NCBI GenBank assembly: GCA_018241165.1
Contig: JAFEEK010000460.1
Span: forward strand, 1-13,316
DNA: 13,316 nt
Direction of reading: 5' to 3'
Source: Pseudomonadota bacterium
Lineage (GTDB): Bacteria > Pseudomonadota > Gammaproteobacteria > Xanthomonadales > Rhodanobacteraceae
The notes beneath the pieces were generated by a model. That model saw nothing but the letters and a program-made list of their open reading frames with translations. It was not told the origin of the DNA and did not search any database. This document shows, piece after piece, positions 6,143 to 13,316 of this stretch. The translations under genes were made by a program, and so were the position numbers. The stretch's first letter is position 1. Every line of letters starts with the position of its first letter.

Positions 6143-7962
6143 GTTTCTATCGGCGGCAGCACGCCGACGATTTCGGCGATCGTCGTAACGCCCCGCGCAA
6201 CCTGTTGTGCGGCGCTCACGCGCAGGGGCCGCATGCCTTCGGCGAGCGCGGTTTCGCCAAGCCGCGCAAGATCGAGCGAGGGCTGGATCATCTGCCGCAG
6301 ACTCGTCGAAATGCGCATCATCTCGTAGATGCCGGTACGGCCGAGGAAGCCGGTGTTGCGACATTCCTGGCAGCCGACCGGCGCGAATGCGCGCGGCGGA
6401 GGCGGCAATTTCCAACGATGCACCAGTGCGTCCCAGCCGTGCACGTCCAGCGGCGCTTCGACCTTGCAGTGCGGGCACAACGTGCGCACCAGGCGCTGTG
6501 CGACGACGCCGGCAAGCGTGGACTGGATCAGGTAATGCGGCGCGCCCAGATCGAGCAGGCGCGACAACGCGCTCGGCGCATCGTTCGTGTGCAGCGTCGA
6601 CAGCACCAGATGCCCGGTCAACGATGCCTGGATCGCCATCTGCGCGGTTTCCAGATCGCGGATTTCGCCGATCATGATGATGTCCGGATCCTGGCGCATC
6701 AGCGTGCGTACGCCAGCGGCGAAATCCAGATCGATCGCCGGCTGCACCTGCATCTGGTTGAATTCCGGCGACACCATCTCGATCGGATCTTCGATCGTGC
6801 ACAGGTTGATGTCGGGCGTGGCCAGGTGCTTGAGCGTGGAATACAGCGTCGTGGTCTTGCCCGAACCCGTGGGGCCCGTAACGAGCACGATGCCGTGCGG
6901 ACGCTCGACCATTTGCCGCCAGATCGTTTCTTCCTCGGTCGAAAACCCGAGCTGCCGGAATTCCTTGACCACGATGTCCGGATCGAAAATGCGCATCACG
7001 ACTTTTTCGCCGAACGCGGTGGGCATGGTCGACAGGCGCATTTCCACTTCGCGGCCTTCCGCCGAACGCGCTTTGATGCGGCCGTCCTGCGGGCGGCGCT
7101 TTTCGGCCAGGTCCATGCGTCCGAGGATCTTCACGCGCGAGGTCACCGCGACCATCACCGGCGTCGGCAGCTCGAAGACCTTGTGCATCACGCCGTCGAT
7201 GCGAAAGCGGATCGGGCTCATGTCGCGGCGCGGCTCGAGATGAATGTCGGATGCGCGCTGGTCGAACGCGTATTGCAGCAGCCAGTCGACGATATGCACG
7301 ACATGGCGGTCGTCGGCGCCGATGTCGCCGGCCTTGCCCAGTTCCAGCAACTGCTCGAAATTCAGGATCGCGCGGCCATCAGGACCGCCATCCAGCTTGG
7401 CGTCGCGGGCCTTCTGGATCGAACGCTGCACGCCATAGAACTCGGCGAGGTAACGGTTCAAGTCGATCGGACTGACCACCACGCGCTGGACGTCGCGGCG
7501 CAAAATGTGTCCCAGATCCGCAACCCAGCGCGTGTCGAACGGCTCGCAGGTCGCGATGACGACCTGCAAGGGACCCGCCGCGACCGGCAGGATGCGGTAG
7601 CGTCGTGCGTAGTCGTGCGAGACGACCTGCGTCACCGCCGCCGCATCGATCTTCATCGGATCTATCTTCAGGTACGGCAGATCCGCTTTCTCGGCCAGCC
7701 ACTGCGTGAGCACTTCCAGGCTCAGCGGTTTTTTGTCCAACTGATTGGTCAGTTTCTGGTTCGCGATCAGCGCGATCGGGTGCAATTCCAGCTTGCCGCG
7801 CGCACTGCGGCCGTCGGCGCGCGTCTTGAGCAGGTCGGCCTCGTTGATCATGCCGTCGTGCTTGAGCGCACCGAGCACGGCGTCGAGATCCAGGCGCCGA
7901 TGCAGGCCCAGCGGCGGCGCTTCGGGAACTTCGAACTTCGGGCGTTGCGGTACGGTGGCCAT
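6139..7962 (-). CDS. GspE/PilB-family type II secretion or type IV pilus ATPase
   Basis: This 607-residue protein is a hexameric cytoplasmic motor ATPase of the type that drives pilus or pseudopilus assembly. The N-terminal region (about residues 20-180) resembles a T2SSE-N/MshEN-type domain and includes ADLPYLKIDPMKID (93-106). The core has the domain SDIHLEP (238-244), Walker A GPTGSGKT (363-370), the acidic box IEDPIE (390-395), Walker B DPDIIMIGEIRD (425-436), and the His box STLHTN (455-460). A zinc-type tetracysteine is CPHC (496-499) with CQEC (531-534). All key residues look intact. The ATG at 7962 is preceded by AGAAGG at 7974-7969, 6 nt away. No secretin, pilin or platform gene is adjacent, so it is an orphan or second copy relative to a system encoded elsewhere. 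It is followed by an amidotransferase in a 4-bp overlap. PilB, GspE and MshE cannot be separated without a tree. Confidence 0.93.
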   Translation of the reverse strand: MATVPQRPKFEVPEAPPLGLHRRLDLDAVLGALKHDGMINEADLLKTRADGRSARGKLELHPIALIANQKLTNQLDKKPLSLEVLTQWLAEKADLPYLKIDPMKIDAAAVTQVVSHDYARRYRILPVAAGPLQVVIATCEPFDTRWVADLGHILRRDVQRVVVSPIDLNRYLAEFYGVQRSIQKARDAKLDGGPDGRAILNFEQLLELGKAGDIGADDRHVVHIVDWLLQYAFDQRASDIHLEPRRDMSPIRFRIDGVMHKVFELPTPVMVAVTSRVKILGRMDLAEKRRPQDGRIKARSAEGREVEMRLSTMPTAFGEKVVMRIFDPDIVVKEFRQLGFSTEEETIWRQMVERPHGIVLVTGPTGSGKTTTLYSTLKHLATPDINLCTIEDPIEMVSPEFNQMQVQPAIDLDFAAGVRTLMRQDPDIIMIGEIRDLETAQMAIQASLTGHLVLSTLHTNDAPSALSRLLDLGAPHYLIQSTLAGVVAQRLVRTLCPHCKVEAPLDVHGWDALVHRWKLPPPPRAFAPVGCQECRNTGFLGRTGIYEMMRISTSLRQMIQPSLDLARLGETALAEGMRPLRVSAAQQVARGVTTIAEIVGVLPPIET

Positions 7963-7996
7963 GCACTACCTTCTCTGAAAACCGGCCCTGCGCCGC

Positions 7997-8002
7997 TATA
8001 CT
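7997..8002 (+). promoter_or_regulatory. putative -10 element of glyQ-glyS promoter
   Basis: TATACT at 7997-8002 matches the -10 consensus at five of six positions. No good -35 hexamer is seen at 17 nt. Initiation would fall near 8009, which makes the TTG at 8011 nearly leaderless and leaves a leader of about 22 nt before the ATG at 8032. On the other strand the same AT-rich spot could serve the divergent ATPase gene. Confidence 0.4.
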
Positions 8003-8031
8003 AACGCGCTTTGCGCAACGAGCCGTATTCC

Positions 8032-8927
<896 letters not shown>

Positions 8928-8928
<1 letters not shown>

Positions 8929-9128
8929 TGTTCACATCTTGCAGCAACTCAATCAGCACACGTTGTATCCCCTCTCCCCCGTGCCCGCACGGGGGAGAGG
9001 GTAGGGTGAGGGGGCAGCACGTGGGTTCTGCTCGACGCAACGGAAGTGCGTGGCGTTCCCCCCTCACCCCAACCCTCTCCCCCAAGCACAGCTTGGGGGA
9101 GAGGGAGAAGTTTGCGGAGGCCGCGTGA
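8928..9128 (+). CDS. bridging small open reading frame between glyQ and glyS (possible)
   Basis: A 66-codon frame begins at the ATG in the glyQ stop junction (TGATG) and ends at a TGA in the glyS start junction (TGATG). GGAGG at 8916-8920 lies 7 nt before its ATG. Most of its codons lie in the two palindromes, giving a Pro-, Gly- and Arg-rich product (for example PPCPHGGEG and LTPTLSPKHSLGE) that resembles no protein I know. Its last residues EKFAEAA echo the glyQ C-terminus KEAA. It is more likely a translated repeat than a functional protein, but it could keep ribosomes moving from glyQ to glyS. Codon use and composition are unlike the neighbours. Confidence 0.3.
8970..9014 (+). repeat. REP-like palindrome, copy 1
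   Basis: A perfect 15-bp stem (8970-8984 with 8987-9001, core CCCTCTCCCCC/GGGGGAGAGGG, tip GTGC/GCAC) is followed by the tail AGGGTGAGGGGG (9003-9014). This CCCTCTCCC-plus-TGAGGGG motif is a common intergenic palindrome of Proteobacteria, usually dispersed in many copies and often linked to REP-associated tyrosine transposases. It lies in the glyQ-glyS gap. Confidence 0.85.
9059..9105 (-). repeat. REP-like palindrome, copy 2, inverted
   Basis: The head CCCCCTCACCC (9059-9069) is followed by a perfect 15-bp stem (9073-9087 with 9091-9105, core CCCTCTCCCCC/GGGGGAGAGGG, tip AAGC/GCTT, 3-nt loop). It is copy 1 in reverse orientation. Its head is the exact complement of the copy 1 tail (9004-9014), so the pair can fold as one composite structure with a 44-nt spacer (9015-9058). 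Reading through it in the glyS frame gives HPNPLPQAQLGGEGE, a typical sign of a misannotated upstream start. Confidence 0.85.
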
Positions 9129-9131
9129 TGT
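9116..9131 (+). repeat. 16-nt direct repeat at glyS start, right copy
   Basis: GGAGGCCGCGTGATGT is the right-hand copy of the repeat at 8916-8931. Here GGAGG is the glyS Shine-Dalgarno, 7 nt before the glyS ATG at 9128. Confidence 0.7.
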
Positions 9132-11248
9132 CCGATCTGAAACCGCTGCTGGTCGAAATCGGCACCGAGGAATTGCCGCCCAAGGCACTGGACGAGTTGT
9201 CTGCAGCATTCGTACGAGGCTTTTGCGAAGGGCTGGCCAAGCGCGGTATCGCTGTCGATGCTGCTGGCGCAAAAGTATACAATTCGCCGCGTCGACTCGC
9301 CGCCATCGTGCCCGATGTTGCGACCATGCAGCCAGCGCAGAAATCCGAAGTGCTCGGTCCGTATCTGAACATCGGACTGGACGCAACCGGAGCGCCGACG
9401 CCGGCGCTGCGCGGATTCGCCGCAAAAAGCGGCATCGCTGTCGAAGACTTGCAGCGCACGAGCGACGCCAAGGGCGAGCGCTTCGTCGCGCGCAGCGAAA
9501 AGCCCGGCCAGCCGACCGCGGCGCTGATGCAGGACATCATCGCCGAAGCGCTGAAGGCGCTGCCGATCCCCAAACCGATGCGCTGGGGCAATCATGATTT
9601 CGCCTTCGTCCGTCCCGTGCACTGGCTTGTCATCCTGCATGGCGAGCAAATCGTCGACGCTGAAATCTTCGGCATCAAATCCGGCCGCGAATCGCGCGGG
9701 CATCGTTTCATGCATCCGCAAGCGGTTGCGATCGCCAGCCCGGATGTCTACGTGGATACGTTGCGCGCGGCAAACGTTCTGGCGGATCCCGCGGAGCGGC
9801 GCGCGCGCGTCGCGTCCGAAGTTGCGCGCGCCGCACAAGCAACCGGCGGCAAGCCGCGGCTGGCTGATGCGCTTCGCGACGAGATTTCAAACCTCGTCGA
9901 ATGGCCATCTGCCGTCGCCTGCGCATTCGAGCGCGACTTCCTTGCGGTGCCGCCAGAAGCGCTGATCACGACGATGGAAACGAACCAGAAGTTCGTTCCG
10001 GTATTCGACTCCGGCGGAAAGTTGACCGAACATTTCATCGGCGTCGCCAACATCGAATCGAAGGATCCGTCCGAGATTCGCAAGGGTTACGAGCGCGTGA
10101 TCCGTCCGCGCTTCGCCGATGCCAAGTTCTTTTACGACGAGGATCGCAAGTCGCCGCTGGCCGCGCATCAGCAAGCGCTCAAGTCCGTCACCTACCAGCA
10201 GCAGCTCGGCAGCGTCTGGGACAAATGCGTGCGTGTGGCCGAACTCGCCCGCGTCATTGCCAATCGCAGCGGCGTCGATGCCGCGCTGGCCACACGTGCG
10301 GCGGCATTGAGCAAGTGCGATCTGATGACGCGCATGGTCGGCGAGTTTCCCGAATTGCAGGGCGTGATGGGGCGCTACTACGCCAACGCCGACGGCGAGA
10401 ACGCAGACGTCGCAACCGCACTGGACGAGTTCTACCGCCCGCGTTTTGCCGGCGACGGCATTGCGCAGGGCCGGATCGCGCAGGTGCTGGCGACCGCCGA
10501 GCGGCTCGACACACTCGCCGGTATCTTTGCCGTGGGCGGCAAACCGACCGGCAGCAAAGATCCTTTTGCGCTGCGCCGCGCCGGACTCGGACTCGCACGC
10601 ACCCTGATCGAAGGCGGTTTCGAGCTGGACCTTGAAGCCGTGCTGCGCGAGGCCGTGGAATTGTTGCCTGCGATCGCGCCGCCCAAGGATTCCAAGGCCG
10701 CCGCCAAATCGGCGCCGGCCGACAGCAAGCAGGGCCTGACCGACGCGTTGCTCGATTTCATTTTTGAGCGCCTGCGCGGTTACTACGCCGAACAGGGCTT
10801 CAGTGCGGACCAGTTCGATGCGGTGCGCGCGGTCGATCCGGAAACATTGCCCGATTTCGACCGTCGCCTGCGCGCCGTGGCCGAATTCGCCAAGCTGCCG
10901 GAAGCCGCCGCACTGGCAGCAGCGAACAAGCGCATCGGCAATATCCTCAAGCAGGCCCCGGACGATGCCGCCGGACGCGTCGACCCCGCATTGCTCGATG
11001 CCGGCGCCGAACGCGAATTGCACGCACACGTCGAAAAGGCGGTTGCCGCGATTGCGCCGATGGCAAACGCCAATCATTACGTCGACATGCTGCGCACGCT
11101 CGCCACGCTGCGTGCGCCGGTCGACGCGTTTTTCGATCAGGTCATGGTGATGGACGAGAATCCAGCCAAGCGCCGCAACCGCATCGCCCTGCTCGCGGGC
11201 CTGCGCCGGCTGTTCCTGCAGGTAGCGGATATTTCGTTGTTGCAATGA
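9128..11248 (+). CDS. glyS: glycine--tRNA ligase beta subunit
   Basis: GlyS is the tRNA-binding beta subunit of the alpha2beta2 glycyl-tRNA synthetase. The 706-residue protein begins MSDLKPLLVEIGTEELPPKA, the family N-terminus, and contains RPVHWLVILHG (162-172), GRESRGHRF (186-194), TTMETNQKFVPVF (281-293), SVWDKCVRVAEL (362-373), DLMTRMVGEFPELQGVMGRYYA (398-419, where the HD-like region of the family lies), and GKPTGSKDPFALRR (471-484). The C-terminal DALR-type anticodon-binding domain ends at LFLQVADISLLQ. I start at 9128, not 9050, because GGAGG sits 7 nt upstream and the extra 26 codons come from a palindrome. Residues about 516-536 form an Ala/Lys/Ser-rich insertion absent from Escherichia coli GlyS as I recall it. 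Translation should be coupled to the upstream frame via TGATG. Confidence 0.97.
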   Translation: MSDLKPLLVEIGTEELPPKALDELSAAFVRGFCEGLAKRGIAVDAAGAKVYNSPRRLAAIVPDVATMQPAQKSEVLGPYLNIGLDATGAPTPALRGFAAKSGIAVEDLQRTSDAKGERFVARSEKPGQPTAALMQDIIAEALKALPIPKPMRWGNHDFAFVRPVHWLVILHGEQIVDAEIFGIKSGRESRGHRFMHPQAVAIASPDVYVDTLRAANVLADPAERRARVASEVARAAQATGGKPRLADALRDEISNLVEWPSAVACAFERDFLAVPPEALITTMETNQKFVPVFDSGGKLTEHFIGVANIESKDPSEIRKGYERVIRPRFADAKFFYDEDRKSPLAAHQQALKSVTYQQQLGSVWDKCVRVAELARVIANRSGVDAALATRAAALSKCDLMTRMVGEFPELQGVMGRYYANADGENADVATALDEFYRPRFAGDGIAQGRIAQVLATAERLDTLAGIFAVGGKPTGSKDPFALRRAGLGLARTLIEGGFELDLEAVLREAVELLPAIAPPKDSKAAAKSAPADSKQGLTDALLDFIFERLRGYYAEQGFSADQFDAVRAVDPETLPDFDRRLRAVAEFAKLPEAAALAAANKRIGNILKQAPDDAAGRVDPALLDAGAERELHAHVEKAVAAIAPMANANHYVDMLRTLATLRAPVDAFFDQVMVMDENPAKRRNRIALLAGLRRLFLQVADISLLQ

Positions 11249-11288
11249 GCCTGCGGCGAGTGGCGCTCAGAACCGCCGCCTTGGTATA

Positions 11289-11324
11289 CGCGGTGGCGCA
11301 ATCGCTTCGGATTGCGCCACCGCG
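11289..11324. terminator. perfect hairpin between convergent genes, possible bidirectional terminator
   Basis: A perfect 15-bp stem (11289-11303 with 11310-11324, arms CGCGGTGGCGCAATC and its complement) encloses the loop GCTTCG. It lies 40 bp after glyS and 15 bp before the stop of the convergent peptidase gene. No T-run follows on either strand, so it may act as a structural barrier or as a dispersed repeat rather than as a standard intrinsic terminator. Confidence 0.5.
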
Positions 11325-11338
11325 AAGGCTCTCGATCG

Positions 11339-13316
11339 CTATTGCTTGCGGTTGAAGCACTCACCGGCAAGGTAGTTCACGATCAGGTTGCTGGTTTCGC
11401 GCGCCTGGCGCGGATACCACGGCATGCTGTGCGGCATGTCGGCGATGACGTGATACTGCGCGGGGACGATGTCCTTGACCGCCTTGTAGAACGGCTCGGC
11501 ATGGATGGAGGGCGGTGTGCGCACATCGCGGTCGCCGTCGAACAGCAGGATCGGCAGATGCGCCTTGCTGGCGTTTTTCATCGGATCCATGCCCTTGACC
11601 GTTTGCCCTTGCAGGATGCGTTGCAGGCGGCTGTCGCTCCATGAAGTGCCCAGGCGCCCGAGGTCGGCGACCGGCGCTCCCGCGATGGCGCACTGGAATG
11701 GGGATGGCGAACGCACATCCGCCGCGACGGCGGCAAAACCGCCATACGAATACCCGAAGATCGCGATACGATCCTTGGCCGCGATGCCCTGCGCCACGAG
11801 CCAGGCCGCGCCATCGTCGAGGTCATCCGACATGGTCTTGCCCCACTGCCCGTCGCCGGCCAGCCAGAGCTTGCGGCCAAGTCCGGACGAGCCACGGTAC
11901 TGGGGACGCAACACCGCGTAACCACGCGACGTCAGCATCGGCACCCACCCCGGCGCATCCCAACCCATATAGTCCCGTGCCCATGGGCCGCCATGCGGCA
12001 TCAGGATTGCCGGTGCTGCCGCATCGCCTTTCTTCCAGCCGGCAGGCAGGTCAAGGATTGCGGGTATCTCCATTCCGTCGCGGGCCTTGTACGTCACCCA
12101 GCTTTCCGCACCCGTCATGCCGGGCTTGACGGTCGGGAACTCGCTTCCGAGATTCACCACCTGCGCCTTGTTGAGCAGCAGATGCCATGCCGGAGGCGTA
12201 CTGGCGTTTTCGGTGCTGAACAGGACCTTGGAAAAATCGTCGGTGTAACTCGAAATCGAAACTTGTTGCCCGTCAAATGCCTTGGCGATCGATTCCTGGA
12301 TGCCCTTGAGCGTGGGGTCGACAAAGACTTGTTGCCTATACGGCCCATCAATGATGAAACCGACGATCTTGTTGAAATTGGTCGACCGCGTGCTGAAGAT
12401 GAGCCCTCCGATCGAGAAGTTCTTGTCGGCCAGCAGCGGCTCTGGATCGAATTTCTTCAGCGCCGGATCGTACACGCGCGCCTGCACCTGGTCCGAAAAC
12501 TGGTCGGTCAGCACGTAGTACTTGCCGGTTGCATCATCGATTCCGGCCACGCTGACCGCATGCCGGTCCGAAAGCTTCGTGGTCAGCGGATCCTGTACTT
12601 CAAATTTCCCTGTCTTCGGGTCGAGGATCAGGAAACGTTGTTCGTATTCGTTATCCCCAGTGGGTTCGATTTCGGATTTGACCAGCACCTTGCCGTTGCG
12701 CGCATCGAACAAACTCGGCGCCGCGCGAGCGCCGCCGTGGAACAGCAATTCCCTGTCCCCGGTCTTGAGGTTGTAGCGGTAGTAGTTGGACGAAAGACTG
12801 ACCTCGCTCACTTGCTGAACGATGACGTTGTCCGGATCCAGTGGAAGCATGCTGACCAGCGATGCCGTGCCGGACAGCTCCAGGCAGCGTTGGGTCTGTT
12901 TGCTGACGCCGACTGTCGTCTTGTCGTCGGCGAAGGCTTCGTCGAATTTCTTCTGCGCGTCGCCAGTCAGGTAAGCCTTGGTCACGAAGGTCTTGGTCGT
13001 GCCCAGAGACTTGCCCTCGACGCATCCGCCATCGCCCGTCCACTCCTGGCGCGCAATCGCCAGGATCTTGTCGGCCTTCAACGCAAACGCGGCGACGAAT
13101 TTCATCTGCTCGCCGGATGGCGTGACTACCTTGGGCCCGGACGCGAGAGTATCCAGGTCCCAGGTTGCCAGCGCGGTTTCGTCAGGATTCTTCGGCGATG
13201 GCACCAGTCCGACCAGATGCTTGCCGCTCGGGTCCATCGACACCGACTGGATCGCCGGCAGCCGCGTCAAGGCATCAACCGGAATGGGCTCGGCTGCGCC
13301 GGCGAGAAGCGGGGCC
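11339..13316 (-). CDS. S9 family (prolyl oligopeptidase-like) serine peptidase, N-terminus off window
   Basis: This is a dipeptidyl-aminopeptidase/acylaminoacyl-peptidase type enzyme (S9 family); 658 residues are visible and its true start lies past base 13316. The first visible residues, APLLAGAAEPIPVDALTRLP, look like the end of a signal peptide followed by a mature start, so a few tens of residues are probably missing. An N-terminal propeller-like region (up to about 380, counting from the in-frame TTG at 13270) leads to the catalytic alpha/beta domain: PHGGPW (425-430, oxyanion), Arg-rich LRPQYRGSSG, and the elbow GYSYGG (506-511) with Ser508. The acid is in LFDGDRDVRTPP (Asp582, likely) and the base in DMPHSMP (His614). 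All three catalytic residues are in order. It is secreted or periplasmic and probably degrades peptides. It converges on glyS, separated by a hairpin. Confidence 0.9.
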   Translation of the reverse strand, partial: APLLAGAAEPIPVDALTRLPAIQSVSMDPSGKHLVGLVPSPKNPDETALATWDLDTLASGPKVVTPSGEQMKFVAAFALKADKILAIARQEWTGDGGCVEGKSLGTTKTFVTKAYLTGDAQKKFDEAFADDKTTVGVSKQTQRCLELSGTASLVSMLPLDPDNVIVQQVSEVSLSSNYYRYNLKTGDRELLFHGGARAAPSLFDARNGKVLVKSEIEPTGDNEYEQRFLILDPKTGKFEVQDPLTTKLSDRHAVSVAGIDDATGKYYVLTDQFSDQVQARVYDPALKKFDPEPLLADKNFSIGGLIFSTRSTNFNKIVGFIIDGPYRQQVFVDPTLKGIQESIAKAFDGQQVSISSYTDDFSKVLFSTENASTPPAWHLLLNKAQVVNLGSEFPTVKPGMTGAESWVTYKARDGMEIPAILDLPAGWKKGDAAAPAILMPHGGPWARDYMGWDAPGWVPMLTSRGYAVLRPQYRGSSGLGRKLWLAGDGQWGKTMSDDLDDGAAWLVAQGIAAKDRIAIFGYSYGGFAAVAADVRSPSPFQCAIAGAPVADLGRLGTSWSDSRLQRILQGQTVKGMDPMKNASKAHLPILLFDGDRDVRTPPSIHAEPFYKAVKDIVPAQYHVIADMPHSMPWYPRQARETSNLIVNYLAGECFNRKQ

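Noticed and set aside
5432..6802. 456-codon extension of the amidotransferase frame
   Set aside because: The part upstream of 6142 is a shadow of the ATPase gene. The GATase domain begins at the ATG at 6142.
5989..8004. 671-codon open frame on the plus strand opposite the ATPase
   Set aside because: It lies entirely antisense to a GspE/PilB gene with all its motifs intact. Its translation is Arg/His/Asp-rich, as expected from the reverse frame of a GC-rich gene.
8970..9105. CRISPR array
   Set aside because: There are only two palindromic units, in inverted orientation, with no regular repeat-spacer pattern and no cas genes nearby.
9050..9127. Upstream in-frame extension of glyS
   Set aside because: The extra 26 codons are palindrome sequence, and the ATG at 9128 has a well-placed GGAGG.
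9887..11245. 452-codon minus-strand open frame
   Set aside because: It is antisense to glyS over its full length and has no recognisable motif.

Overview
The window is a GC-rich, densely coding chromosomal segment with typical housekeeping genes of a gammaproteobacterium. The GlyQ and GlyS sequences, the split alpha2beta2-type glycyl-tRNA synthetase, the hemH-hydrolase pair and the secreted S9 peptidase all look like the Xanthomonadales, most likely Rhodanobacteraceae or Lysobacter-like. That placement is from remembered family resemblance, not a search. No tRNA, rRNA, CRISPR array, insertion sequence or prophage is visible, and no stretch longer than 300 bases lacks a gene.

Layout. On the minus strand at the left are hemH (ferrochelatase, 719-1729) and an alpha/beta hydrolase (732 to beyond the left edge), overlapping by 14 bp. 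Divergent from them are a secreted repeat protein with an IPTL-CTERM-like C-terminal anchor (1954-2895) and a secreted SYLF-domain protein (2942-3631). Next comes the twin-arginine translocase operon tatA-tatB-tatC (3702-5020), also with a 14-bp tatB/tatC overlap. A 58-residue ribbon-helix-helix protein (5149-5325) follows, with its own plausible promoter and a strong intrinsic terminator.

In the middle, on the minus strand, an orphan GspE/PilB-type secretion ATPase (6139-7962) is coupled by an ATGA overlap to a class I glutamine amidotransferase (5432-6142). Divergent from these is glyQ-glyS (8032-11248). The 199-bp gap between glyQ and glyS holds two GC-rich REP-like palindromes in inverted orientation. 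A near-identical 16-nt copy of the Shine-Dalgarno plus TGATG stop/start junction sits at each end of this gap, exactly 200 bp apart, so a 66-codon reading frame bridges glyQ to glyS through TGATG junctions. Convergent to glyS, separated by a perfect 15-bp hairpin, is a prolyl-oligopeptidase-family (S9) peptidase running off the right edge.

Functionally most of the window is core metabolism and envelope biology: haem synthesis, Tat export, envelope and periplasmic proteins, a pilus or secretion ATPase, and aminoacylation. The least ordinary elements are the glyQ-glyS bridge, the orphan ATPase/amidotransferase pair, the solitary ribbon-helix-helix protein and the IPTL-CTERM-like protein. I do not see convincing evidence for a wholly new defence or mobile system.
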